From: Pelodera strongyloides
Taxonomy: Eukaryota > Nematoda > Chromadorea > Rhabditida > Rhabditidae
Direction of reading: 5' to 3'
Assembly: GCA_036852015.1 (NCBI GenBank)
Contig: JAANDG010000063.1
Location: 334,107 to 398,106, forward strand
DNA: 64,000 nucleotides
In this document: piece by piece, positions 23,374-35,855 of the stretch
Position numbering within the stretch: the first letter of the stretch is position 1
How the letters are laid out: each line of letters begins with the position of its first letter
The notes under the pieces: generated by a model
Seen by the model: the letters and a program-made list of their open reading frames with translations, nothing else
The model's database searches: none
Told to the model about the DNA's origin: nothing
Translations under genes and position numbers: made by a program

Positions 23374-26300
23374 TTAACGCTTCGTTCCGTGCACTCGATT
23401 CCTTAGAGGAACCCTCTCACAAGGGTCGAGTGAAGATATCAATTGCGGGAGCCATACGAGTCCATGTGCAATACCGATGACATTCACTAAGTATACGGTT
23501 TGGAAGAAGACCCGCACTAGATAGGCGGGAACGAATACTAGTGATGCAAGTCCGCATAATGTCGATCCAACCGCCTGACATATTGGCCAACCAACGGATG
23601 CGAGTGTGTCCTTCACCTGTAAATATGTTGACCTGATGTTTGTGTCGTGTAACTTAAACATTGTTCTCAGCGATTTTCTTGAGCTTTTATGTTTTGAATG
23701 GTGATGTACATTTGGTTTCCGTAAAACAAATATTACATAATGATATATTGACAGTCATATTTCACAATCACCTTAGGACATATGGCCGTTGAATTTCAAA
23801 TCCTTCACACTGAGTTAAGACCAACCTTCCCATTTGCCCGCCGTTCTTCTGATCGGTGATATCTATAGCAGATGTGAACAGAGTAGTCGACGGCGAGTCC
23901 GATAGCCATAACAATGCATCCCATACTGACTGAGTCCAGATCAGAACCCAGAATAGCAAGACCACCGCAAACACCCATCGAGATGGACAGAAGGGAGAAG
24001 GTCATCAGGAACACCGATTGCTAGACAATATAAATTCAGGGACTCCAACAAAAAATGTGAAAACAGAGAATTTTTCGACATAATAACCAACGAACCATAG
24101 CCTGAGCTGCTATAATTGCACTTCTCACTGAGACTCGGTTATCTTCTGTACATGAGCTGTTGGAAAAAGAAAAGCCGTGTATGAAAAGCCGTGCCTGTTA
24201 TCTAGGCTGATGGTTGCGAGACAATATACATAAGATAAACTCGATAGTAGTTTACCATATCAGGGAGGAAGAAGAATGAGATCAGCGACATCACAGTCAG
24301 TGCACATCCAATTGTTTGCATTGAAGACGGCGCAATGGTGCGGCGTTGATCGATTAAAAATGGACTGCAAAATATGAACGTAAAAAAAATCACGAGTGGA
24401 TTCTTTCAAATGTTTTTGGTTGTTTAATTTTAAGTATGACAAAACCAATTACCTGAAAATTCCAGACAGGAACATATCAAATTCAGGGTACTCATTGATA
24501 ATCGCTCTCCAGTGGAACAGTTCAGCCTGTCGTTTGTCCCATGAATCGAGCCCGTAAAATGATGTCTGCAAAATTGGACAACTGACGTAGGATAAAGAAA
24601 AAACATGTTAATTATGAAAGTAGATAGGGGCCTCGATAATTGTACCTGGAAAGTGAAGGCTGAAATACATGGCTCGCCGTCAGTGACATTGTCGAAAATC
24701 TTCACTTTGTCTGAAATTCGGTTGTCGAATGTCATTCAACCTATGATGTTCTTGATTATGGGAAGCGAAACATATTCATTAGCGACTATCCAATCCAAAA
24801 ACCACGATAAGAGATACATTTGTTACCGAATATTTACCTCTATATTGTTGGAAGTCAAGCTGATTGAAAAAGTTTCTCATATGCTTTCTGCTGTAAAAGT
24901 CGGTCTTGTAGTCAATGTTGGGAAAGTCGTTGAGATATTGTTGGTATTGCCAGATCCACAAGTTGGTAGAAACCTGCAAGCAAGCATATATGGCTACAAA
25001 GAACATTAATTTTGGTTCAAAAATGGTTTGTTGCCTTTTTCTGGCAGGATGTGTTAATGAAGTAACTTACTCGTCCAACAGAATAGTTTGTATGTTCCAG
25101 TCTGAAAACCATTTCATTGAACTTGGCCCTGAGACCGGGATCCCTGAGATCAGGGGGTCGCATTACGTGGAACGAAGGCATCACATTGTCGGCCCAGATG
25201 AACTTATCTAAATAAGGATATACTCTAATATGCTGAATTACTTTGAACACTTCAACTTTTCACGCATCGAACACGCTCATAGCTCACCTGCCAATTTGAC
25301 AAAGGTCTGAATGGGTGAATTATCTCGGATGTATTTCACGGGCGAGATGTCGACCTGGAAAAAAGAGCTTTTAACTAAACAGGCTAAGCTTCTCCTTCGA
25401 AATTCAACGTGATGCGGCGCATGTATTCAATATTCAAGAAACCACGAAAAAATTACCATGAGCGTGCAACATCCGTAGAACGAAACCGCAGCATAGAGGG
25501 CGAACACAGCCCACGAAACAAGCTTCACATCATTGCGCACGACCAGTGGAGCAAACTTATCGCGGAAGAAAGTGTGCATATAAGGCACTGAAAGTGGCGG
25601 ACATCGAATGTTTATAATTGTGATCAGTATTTAGATCAAGGGCAAATGTACGGATGTTCTACTTAAGCACTAGTTTTGTTAAGATAATACTCACGGTCTT
25701 CTGCCTTAGCATGGTGATTCGGATCGATGCTGTCTGAATCGACGGAGTCGTCATTGCTTTTCTTATCCCCTGATTCGATAGCGGGTGGATCCTATAAACT
25801 TTTCATTCATTACCTAAACCATTGCAGGTGTATTAACAACCAACATAATGAGAACAGTAAATTACCCCATCGGTCTTTTTGTAGCAACATGCCGCAAGTC
25901 CTCCCTCGTCTTCCTTATGTCCAGAAAGAGTAATGACGCCGGCAAAGAACGTAATCTGAAGTAGAGAAGCGCATGATGTTCCGTTCAAATAATCATTTTT
26001 GAGGCACTATGAGTGAATTTATCAGATGTAATGGAATAAGGATCTTATGATCGGTCAACGTAAGTACCTGCATGATGTAATCAAGCAACACCCCAAATGC
26101 AGTGATGAGACAAAATTCGGCCACAGCTGGAGTTGAGCACATAAGGTATCCAAGAGCTGGAATGAATTTAAATTATATATCAACATTTATTTTGTGCTTT
26201 TTCTAGAACTACATCGGTATATTCACCTTTATGTACACGCCTATGTGTGTTAGTGACGATAGTGTCCAGCTACCGGGTTTACAGTGCTCGGCTAATTACC

Positions 26301-29300
26301 TTTGTTCGATGCCCCCGCATCTCCGCTTACATTTACACATATCCCTTATGTCCCTTATTACCATTTTGCTGTCTTGACTGTATTTTTTTAATTATGTATG
26401 TTTGTGCGCACCTATATGGTGTAATAAATTATTATTATTATCATTTATAGGAAATATCGAAGCTTCGTAATTAAGTACCACAAATTTAATAAATTTGGGA
26501 TAGAGTTCTTACTATATACTTATTATATTTAACCAATTACCAAAACAGAAGAAATTCGTGATGGATGTGACCGTAACGGAGGCTCCTGCGTCACCCATCA
26601 CGAGAGCTATGCGCCGGGGAACCTAAAAGAAAGTGAGCTTAAAAAGTGGCATTTGTATAAGCGATGTTCAATAAGAGCAAGGCCAAAAAGTTGAATACTT
26701 ACCGAAATCCTTTTGTCAAGTTCTCTCCAAGCACCCATCATCAAGAAGTCGTCATCCACACCTGTAAATTGGTATTTCAAACATTCGAACCGTATTTTGA
26801 CTTATTTTCCTCTAATTTTCCTTTCCAACTCTACCACTTACCCACAGCCAAAACCAGGAAGGGCATAGTCGATGTGACTGGGTTAAACTGGGCGCCGCAG
26901 ATAAAGAAAATTCCAAACGTTTGAATTAGAGCCATACACACAGCAATCACTCCCAACCACATTTCCATTGGTTTCGACCTGAACAGGAGAAACATGAAGT
27001 GAACTAGTCACTACAATTCCTAAATTCCTTTCATTGTTATTACTGATGAATTAAGATGAAATGATCTACGTAACTGTTTGCAGTCTAATTTAACATGCGT
27101 CATTCAGATTGAGTTATTACAGAGACGGCTGAGAAAAGTAAATGAATGCAATGATATCTTTTTACTTACTTTGACTTCACTTTGCTCCAGTTGGCAAATA
27201 TAACGAATCCCATCAGCATTACTGTAGAGGGGAACGCGAACGGAACGGTCGTTTGGATGATTTTCAGCATTTCGTCATCCATTGCTCTTTCGCTTAAATA
27301 ATACAACTTTATTGTCTTCATCCTGACTTTCGTCTAATTTCAGCGAAGCGCTCACAATTAGATAACAAGTTCTTATCTACTTTTTAATACATAGAACTCA
27401 TGAATATATATAGCGTCTAATCTGATAGAACTCATGAATAAATAACAGCTAGTTTGGAATACGAATATCATGCTTGATAATTGCCATATTGATTGTAAAG
27501 CTGCATAACATATGCCTCACTTGTGTGCAATAAACGTTATGCCGGTTCCTTCCTGCTTTGACCTCCAGAATTCATTCAACTGCTCGCGGTAGTCCATGTA
27601 CGCCTGTAATTCCGTTCCGTCAGTTAAATTGTTTCCAAGCCTTGCATAATAAATTAATAAGCATTCGGTTTGAATGCTGCCAAATTGCGAAGCAACGGTA
27701 CCGTGTTAATTTTCGGAGTGTTTGGGAAGGTAATAAACCAATGGATTGTGAGAACCCGTGCTCCAGTGATTTCATTTTTGTCTCCTGTCACATTGACTCC
27801 GTAGATAACCTAAATAAATTTCCATATAAACAGACTGAAATATGCAGAAAGAAATTTGGTTAGACCAAGGAATAGTTGCTAAATTAGGCAATTGAAAAAT
27901 AGTTATATCTGCAATCAAAATCATTCATCCACGAGGCAAAATCAAAACTCACATTTCCAATATCCTTAGGTCGATTGAAAAGATACATCACCGGATATGA
28001 GAGCTGTAGGTTTGGATTATTTCTGATTTTTCCGTCTTTGAATAGAACATCAGCATGCTTCAGCCACACATTCAATTGGTTGTTGCACGTCTGCAATAAT
28101 TGTTTAGTAATTAGCAATTCGTGTTCAGCAAACTACTTCGCAACGGCCACTTAACTAAGACATAAGTTTGCATTATAGAGTTAGTGGAGCATGATTTATA
28201 GTTAATGGAAATATTGTTGCCCACTTAATTTATAAAAATGTACCTTTTCTTGCGCGGATTTTCTGCAGAATGTGTCGAATGTGTACTCTTCACCATCACT
28301 AACGGCCTAAAATAAATAACATAAATGAATAAATAAAAGTAAAGAAGATACTTGAGATATAAGAGCGGCCGACTGTTTTCGCGCATCGCATTTGAAATGC
28401 ACACACACGCACCTTGACATTCATCATTTCATTTGTTAGGTTCCAAAGCAGTCCAAGATACTTTGAATCAAGCAGATTATCGAAGTTCTCATGGACAACG
28501 TAGAATCGGAGGATGTCATGTTTCAGAGGAACATCTACAAGTATAATAAACCTAGCAGCTAATGACAAATTGTTTTCGTTGTCCATTTTTTCCTAAATTC
28601 GTATTTATTGTAAGTTCGTGCAAAGCATGCACATCATGCACATCATGCAACAATACCACGAATGTCAATATTGATTCCTTTGATTAGAAACTGTAAGCGA
28701 AAGAGGGATCTGTTATAGACAGCGGTATCACAGACAACAAGACGTTAAGAGAAAGTGCTCGCAGTGCCATCATTCTTACTAGCTGGTGGTGGTGGTGGTG
28801 TATTATTCTTCTTCACATGCGCTGGTTGTTTTTTACGTTTCTCCGGTGTGTCTCTGCGAAGTCTTCGTGTCACGCTCTCGGTAATATTTGATAAATGAAG
28901 CAGGTTGAGGTCCTCAAAGTCCACTGCTCGCTGGATTCGTTTGAGAACCTTAAAGGGTAACCCTACGCATGATGATCATTTCTAGCAATTTCATGTCCCT
29001 ATTTCATGTACACTCATTAATTTCTTGTCACTTTTCTCTTAGAAACGAATTTTTTTCTTGTGATCATAAATGCCCTATTTAATCTCTCGCCAAATGAGCC
29101 TCTCGGGATCACCTGTGCATATTCTTCCTCCGTTTCCCATCGTAGTGACTGTGGACTCAAGTAATCGATTTCAGAAAATCTTCTTTTTCGTTCCCCAATG
29201 GTCAAATCGCCACCGGGTAGTCTGTTGAATTCCTTAACACAAACGATAAATACATTTTGTCAAAAGAGCGTATTCTGTTTTTGTTTCACCATTAAACTAT

Positions 29301-29812
29301 AAAATTAAAGAGTTTATATGAAATTGTGAAATATCTTGAACTTTTGTTAAGCCACTCACCTGAGTTCTTTCAAATTCTGTGCGAACTGGTGCGTCGAGAG
29401 GAACAAATAATCGGTAAAGATCAAGGTTGATCTTGAGGAAAAAGAGCCCGGGAACGCATAATAGTGTAAAGATCTGCAACGTACAACAGATGAAAAATGT
29501 TGAACAAATGTTTACCCTTTTTTTTGGAAGAAATTTTTCCAATTTTTTTAAATTCCAAATTCCAAGCTTTAATTCCAAACTTTGATTACTTACCACAGAT
29601 CCCCAAATGAAATATTTTGGATTCTTTCCAACAATTAGTCCATACCTGAAAATAAATGTGTTGAGAGAAATGAATTACTGTGCAAGACGGTGTACATTCA
29701 GGTACTGACAATAGAATCGAAGAATTGCGAGAAAGTCATTCGCTTACTTGTAAAATCCTTTCACCATAGAATCTTCAAATAGTCGTCCATAATACTGCAA
29801 GGTTGAGGACAT
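23374..29812 (-). CDS. Patched-related (PTR) transmembrane protein, 26 exons
   Basis: PTR proteins are nematode relatives of Patched: 12-TM, sterol-sensing-domain proteins acting in cuticle, moulting and membrane traffic. Exons (high to low): 29748-29812, 29594-29645, 29360-29473, 29113-29232, 28780-28948, 28413-28534, 28244-28306, 27953-28090, 27521-27603, 27170-27292, 26842-26978, 26703-26761, 26541-26622, 26068-26156, 25866-25955, 25695-25791, 25457-25587, 25288-25354, 25071-25207, 24838-24973, 24646-24710, 24453-24565, 24230-24364, 24096-24156, 23826-24020, 23374-23616. The sum is 2886 nt, 961 aa, normal for the family. TM1 is near residues 36-55 (IFTLLCVPGLFFL). The sterol-sensing region is near 320-500 with VGVDDDFLMMGAWREL, and the C-terminal half has SVSMGCIVMAIGLAVDYSVH. 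The start ATG lies 4 bases after a TTCCAG acceptor, probably a trans-splice site. The donor at 24229 (GTATAT) was chosen because the stronger one at 24255 breaks the frame. Confidence 0.9.
26200..26455 (+). mobile_element. Possible LINE 3' end in a ptr intron
   Basis: The intron between exons 26541 and 26156 is longer than its neighbours and holds a block ending GGTGTAATAAATTATTATTA, resembling the 3' end and ATT-repeat tail of RTE-type non-LTR elements. There is no coding part and no visible target duplication. The duplicated ptr fragment breaks off before this intron, so it gives no empty-site test. Confidence 0.35.
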
Positions 29813-31908
29813 AGCCCTGGAAGGTAATTAACGTAATATCAGATGAGGAACACTCCACAGTATGTTTAGCACATTTAAATAACTCATTGAAGTCCAGAAA
29901 GAACAGTAATCAATACTAAGCGATCAACAAGAAAATGAACTTCTTCGTATTCAAAGAATGTTTCCAGCATCGTATAGCCAGGTGATCGGAATATTCTGCA
30001 TGCAAGTTTCCAATAGTCTTTATTTTAACAACAACTGCTCCTGATTTTCGGAATGGGAAACAATTCAGAATTCAATTCTAAACAATTTAGAACGGAGAAC
30101 TAAATCTAAACTGCATCATATTCATGTCTTTGAATGCCATACAGTTCTTCAATTTTTTAATTGCGAAATAGTTAGCAGTTGCCTCTGTTAGAAAAAAAAT
30201 AATAACGCGTTCACTCCGATTATCAAATAAACAGTATCAGAAAATAAAGTAGGTTTGTGAAACTTGATAATTCTTATCATGGTTTCAATTGAAGAAATGG
30301 ATATGCTTATTTCTTATGCAAAACTGTGTCAAAAATTCTCATTGAAAAATTGTGACCAGAATTCGAAAGCGCAGGCTTGTAGCACCAAATCAGTTCAATC
30401 GATACACGCTCCTTGCCTCAATAAAGAAAATTGGCTTTTCAGGATATTGGCCATAAAAAAGTCGTGTGTTAAAGAAGTGTTCGTCTAAGAAAGTTTCGCC
30501 TTGGTGCGGGAGTGGAGATTAGAGGTTGGTAGGGGCCGGGTACGCGGCGGCTGGAAACGTAGTCTCTATGTGCTAAATAGGTCACTGGAGTATCCGTGGA
30601 TGTGCAATCCTAACTGATATATCCTGTCAATAGAGGAGAGCAAAATGGATAGGCAAATTATATTTGCATCACCTTCCTCTTTCGCACACAGATCAGAAAG
30701 CGATCTCGGCCAATATGCAACACGTCACTTTCACTTCACAACCGCTCGGCAATTATCGTTCCCAATAAGTCGGCTACGTTTTCAAGTATCGCTACCTCAT
30801 GAAGTGATTTCAAAAAAGCTCAAGTAACCGTTGTGAAACCAAGAAACCAAATATGATCTAAACTTGTGCACAAGAAGTGAGCATACAGAGAATACTAAAA
30901 ATTGTTCTCTCCAATTCCTAGCGTGTAATAAATGGATCCTTGTTCTAAGCCGAAACATGTTTCATTTAGAGCAGTCTGTATCAGAGACCAAAAATGCTAA
31001 ACTTGTGCCTGGTTCCATAGTTCTCGAGAACTCGTTGTTCTTTGACTGGATACCGATGTCTGTGCCACCCCTAACCATTGACCCCATTTAACAACATGAA
31101 AGGGCTGAACGTGATATCATAGAGACGAAACATCCGGGGCCTTTACTCGAGTAAACGGATGGAGATTTTCAAGCCTGTCTAAGTTTTATACACAAATAAA
31201 GCCATTGAAATGAGTCAATTTTACAAATGTAAGGCTTAAAGAGAGCCTCAAATGTTATAGAAAACAAGTTGACTTCAGCGGTCGACCTTATGGAATAACG
31301 AGCAAAGAATGCGCTGTGGCTTGGAATGCGTCATTGGGTTGAATACGGAAAACTAGATCTCAACTCATATTATGATTGTCAATTAGCCACCAAACGACGG
31401 GATGTTCTTTGAGAACCTCATAATAGGGGGGAAAACGGACTGCTAATGGACCATTAAGGCTTTTAATGGGGAAAATGAACTGCCAATGAAACATTACGAA
31501 TTTTTCTTAAATTAAAACCAGTGATTGTGTTCTGATTCTGCCAATGTTCTAGTTTGCAGATAGAAAACTTGAACTCTTCGAATTGGAACATTATATTAAA
31601 AAAAGATCCAACGGAACGGGTGTATCAAGTCTAATGTGGTGTATTCGATTTTAGCTGTTCTGTTGAATCTAGTATTTTTATCACTTTTTGTTGTATTTTA
31701 ATAAAATCCTTATCATTGTTGTATAATATCTGAACACATTTTCATTGGCAAAACTTTACTTATGTGCTAAGTTCCACGCTAATCAACTTTGTATACTGCT
31801 ATTGAACAAAGACGAAATTTCCAAGAATATATTTATTTAACACTTATTATGCATAGTACAAAAACGAGATCAGTGGAAAATGACACATCCTTCAGCTGAT
31901 GGCAAGAG
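29813..31908. other. Intergenic, no feature seen
   Basis: AT-rich, with short frames only (30264-30488, 30645-30827, 30864-31091), none with splice borders or protein character. It should contain the ptr promoter and outron. Confidence 0.5.
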
Positions 31909-32413
31909 CTACTTAAATAATCGTCCAGCCGAGTTCCATTGTTTGTACTTGCGTAGGGCAGATTCTCCAAACATGGGAAAGCGGAATTCCTAAAGGTCAA
32001 TTTTGCGTTTAACAATAAGAGACACCAATGGTATCAAGGATAGGCGACATCTATTCTTGAATATGTAAGTCTTTGAGCTAGAAAGCGGGTTACTGGACGA
32101 ACATAAATGTTTGAACCCAGTGTGCTGCTGCCGATCACGCTAAAAAAAATAAGCTGTCGCAAAAAAAAAATCACGGCTCCAAGGCGGCAATAAAGCACCC
32201 TTGTATTACTGTGATTTGCGCAACTGTATATGTTCCTTTATTCGTCTGTTGTCAACTAACAAAATGGTAGTTATGAAAGAGTTGGCTCACCTGATGAGTT
32301 CTCGGACGCAGCGCGGACAGGAACTTGAGCGCTCTGAAGTCGGAACTCAATTGTGAGGAGACGGTGAGGATTAACATCGCCAATACAGCGAATAATACGA
32401 GTCGTCGCAGCAT
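31909..32413 (-). CDS. Small secreted or neuropeptide-like precursor, two exons, 67 aa
   Basis: Exon 1 (32291-32413) starts MLRRLVLFAVLAMLILTVSS, a textbook signal peptide, and continues QLSSDFRALKFLSALRPRTH. Its donor is CAG|GTGAGC. Exon 2 (31909-31989, after CCTTTAG) joins in phase and reads EFRFPMFGESALRKYKQWN, then SAGRLFK and TAG. The ATG follows TTTCAG|GTAAG, a likely trans-splice or cis acceptor. With no cysteines and several basic sites (RK, KYK), it resembles a neuropeptide or other short secreted peptide, but there are no repeated peptides and no clear Gly-Arg/Lys-Arg amidation cassette, so the class is open. It lies between ptr and ect-2 in its own transcription unit. Confidence 0.55.
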
Positions 32414-32914
32414 CTTACCTGAAAGTTTATAAACTATTATGTAAGCATAAATAAACAGAGTTTGCAAACAGTTCTCTAAGCGCGTGAGTATATTTATTGA
32501 TACAACCAATTTGTATATTCGTATTCAGAGAACATCGCACTAACAGACGATCTACGACAAGTGAAGTAAAATAAAAATTGGTTCATTTTTCACAAGCGAG
32601 TTGTGAACAATGACGGCAATTGTCATTAATAGAGACCACTATGAGAAAATGAATTCGTCTCTGGTGCATCTTGACAGAATAATCCATTAGTGGGGGTTTC
32701 TAATCTTGTCCCTATTTTCAATCCTCTTTCCGTAATAAATTTTGCATAAATTTCAGATCCATTTGCAGTGTGAAGTGTGAAGTGACAGCGCAGCGACAAC
32801 AAATTTATAAAAGCACCAATAAAATATTACAAGAATGCATGTATTAGATGGAAGGAACCGATGAAAAGATTCGGGATAGCTAGCGAGCGCAACATAATTA
32901 GGCGTGGGTGTCTA

Positions 32915-33137
32915 GGATAGGATAACTAACATTATACGCCGTCCTACAGGCAAGCTCACACTTTCAAGAACCAGGATTAAGCATCATTAGGATAGGATAA
33001 CTAACATTATACGCCGTCCTACAGGCAAGCTCACAATTTCAAGAACCAGGATTAAGCATCATTAGGATAGGATAACTAACATTATACGCCGTCCTACAGG
33101 CAAGCTCACAATTTCAAGAACCAGGATTAAGCATCAT
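32915..33137. repeat. 75-bp tandem repeat, three units
   Basis: GATAACTAACATTATACGCC begins at 32921, 32996 and 33071 (period 75 exactly). Units differ by a single base or two (CACACTTTCAAG against CACAATTTCAAG). Each contains CCTACAGGCAAGCTCACA and ends GGATTAAGCATCA. Confidence 0.95.
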
Positions 33138-33599
33138 GTCTACCAAACATCTAATTTGTGTAACTCGCCCTGAACGTACGTGGTGAAAAGAACATTAGTA
33201 AGCGATAAATACGATGATGATAGTTCGCTGCGATTGATAAGCCCCATGTTTGAGGAATAAATTTGCCTAAGTTAAGCATTGTTGAGTTCGGCGGAAATGT
33301 CAAGCTATCAGAAAATAAATACCCACCAATGGACAACATGACACAAGTGAAGCATTTCGCAAAGGACATGTTGTCCACTGGCGGTTTTCTCCAGGGACGG
33401 GTGCTTAGCCGTTAAAATAAGCATGTTCGAAAAGAGTTAATCTTGTCTGCGTTTACTTTAGAAAATCACACATTGACCGCCTCAAGGGGGTGATTGAAAT
33501 CAAGAACCACGTCATGAAGTCACTTCGTTCTAAAACATAATACACTGGATTTTAAAAGACAATATCCGGATATAAAGAACAATTTTTATTTTTCCTTAA

Positions 33600-33994
33600 G
33601 GGTCGGGCCCCATGGGAAAAAAAGTTGTCCCATTTTTCTTATGACAAGTGTCAGGGTTTTTTCAGAAAAGTTATCGTGAAAACCAAATTCAGATACGTCT
33701 GAAACTAGCAGAGTTATTCCGCGACAAACTGTTCCATGGGCTACCGTAGTCAGAAACGAATTTACTTTTTTTGGGCATTACCACATTTTAAACCCTTTTC
33801 AACACTACTGTGATGAGAAAGACCCCAAATGGACATATATAAACCGTAAAAAACCTATTTCCCGTTTGTGACTACGGTAGCTGGTGGAACCGTTCAGAGG
33901 CGTTTGCCGTAACTGAATTTCACGGCAATGTTTCTGAAATCCGGATCTGTCCGCTTAAGAAAAATAAGGAATTTTTTCCTGTGAGCCCGATCCT
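33600..33994. mobile_element. MITE with TTAA target duplication
   Basis: The element runs from GGGTCGGGCCCC to GAGCCCGATCCT between TTAA at 33596-33599 and 33995-33998. Internal parts also pair, such as GCTACCGTAGTC near 33741 with GACTACGGTAGC near 33871, so most of the element can fold back. It has no coding capacity. Its terminal sequence is like that of the element at 8875 (AGGGTC after TTAA), suggesting one family. Confidence 0.65.
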
Positions 33995-34585
33995 TTAAAC
34001 GTCTTCAAACGAGCCTGTGAATAATTGATAAGTAAACCAGTTTAGAGTGAAACTCAATGCTTCCAGGAAAATTACAAGTGAAATCTGACGAATATTTGGA
34101 ACCGACATTAATTAATGAGCCATGTGGGTAGTTGAATAATAATTTTGCCCAATTTATTTAAGAAGGTATCACAGTCTGATATCATTACTATTGGTAATCA
34201 GGAAGCAAAGCAACATTTGCACCGACAAAATCAACAATACGGTGAATCTGCGGAGTAGGGGTAAAACGAAAAGCTTGTAGAGACCGCCCTCTAAATATAT
34301 AACAATAAATTGGTATCAAAATTTTAATTGGTCGGACATAATTAGGCAGAAGTCTAGAGTGAACAAAAACAAACTTAATTAGCCTTTCAAATTTCAAAAC
34401 ACGGCTTTTATACAAAGCTCGTAAGTATTTCGAGTAAGGAAGCGAATTACAAGTGACAAGATATTTATAACTGGATTTCCTCTTTTTTTTGGGATATAAG
34501 AGCTTTTAACCAATACAAGAAATACAGTATGCTCCAATAAATACCATACCGGTAGATGAGTATCGTACGAGTTTTAAGTGTTCGA

Positions 34586-35058
34586 TTCCTTTCCTTTTTT
34601 CGAAAAAACATGGTAAATAATCACCAGTAACATGCATAACCAAGCACGGAAATGCACTTTAAATAAATTATTTAATTTAAGAAAAAAAATTAATTTAAAA
34701 AAGCGACAGTACGTTTTTAAACCCACCAGTAAAAAGCAAATATGCACGCAGTGTGCATAACAGTAAAACAGGTGTGCCTTTCTTTTGCACTACAAAGTGC
34801 ACAGGCCTTTCGAGCGCACTATTTTCAGCAACATATTAGCAGGGTCCCCCAGGGTTAGCCCGGTCATCTGCACGGGTGCTGTTTTTGGCTGTGTTTGGGT
34901 ATACATCAGTTACCCTGAAAAACAACTAGAAACTACGGTACTTCTCTTATATTAATTTTTTAGATAAAAAGTAATAGTTACTTTAAAGTGTGTCTTCGCG
35001 CTTTGTTCTGCAGTTTGTTGGTGATTATTTACCATATTCTTTCGATAAAAGGAAAGGA
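34586..35058. mobile_element. Inverted-repeat element (MITE-like)
   Basis: Left arm TCCTTTCCTTTTTTCGAAAA and then ATGGTAAATAATCACC (34587-34627) is mirrored on the right by GGTGATTATTTACCATA...CGATAAAAGGAAAGGA (35020-35058). Arms are about 43 bp with few mismatches. A further inverted pair lies outside: ACGAGTTTTAAGTG near 34568 and CACTTAAAACTCGT near 35307. There is no open reading frame. Confidence 0.65.
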
Positions 35059-35212
35059 CTCGTGAGCCTCCTCCTTTGACATAAATCAAAGAAACAATAA
35101 ATGGATAATAATATGAGAACTATATTAGAAAAAAATTTATGATAATAAATATATAAATAAACTGAAGTAATAAAATTCAATATCAAGCTCGAGCTTGACA
35201 ACCCGTGACAAT

Positions 35213-35430
35213 TGTCAAAAAAACGTGTGCATCACCATAATTTACACCTTACAAAACACCATTCAATTCGCTCGGTTAAACAAAAATAACTGAATATACT
35301 TTCCCCACTTAAAACTCGTGAGCCTCCTCCTTTAACATGTCAAAAAAACGTGTGCATAACCATAATTTACCTTACAAAACACCATAAAATTCGCTTGGTT
35401 AAACAAAAATAACTGAATATACTTTTCCGT
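35213..35430. repeat. Tandem duplication of about 125 bp
   Basis: GTCAAAAAAACGTGTGCAT, then AACACCAT, AATTCGCT and ACTGAATATACTTT, occur from 35214 and again from 35339, with small differences. The intervening CTCGTGAGCCTCCTCCTTT is also present twice (35060 and 35318). Confidence 0.8.
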
Positions 35431-35855
35431 AATTGCTATATTTTCTGATTTTGTTCCGTTTTTAATGATGTGTACATCAGATGCCTAAGCCTTCGCGTGT
35501 TTGCCTTCTTATCAAATATTGCATTCAAATTAATGTGGGCGGTGCTCCTTGAAGAATTGTTGACAAAATCGAGCAATTTGAATTCCCAAGTTTGATCTCT
35601 TATGCTTTTTTTCAAACACATTAAGCATGTTTTTATATAAATACTTGTTATGATATTCTTTTATTTCCAAGACAACATAGTATGAGTCCTAGCACTATAC
35701 TATTGCATCTACCCGAAAGTCGCTTGTTTGAATGTGTTGTCACACTCATTTGTTTCGTTTCTTATTTGTGGTTATTTCCTTGGTTTAATAAATTGCTACT
35801 AAAAATAAACCCCACTCAAAGGTAGAAATGTAAGATGTGTGCTATTTTTTTCAGA

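Noticed and set aside
27558..27863. 101-codon plus frame
   Set aside because: It is antisense to a ptr exon and its intron.
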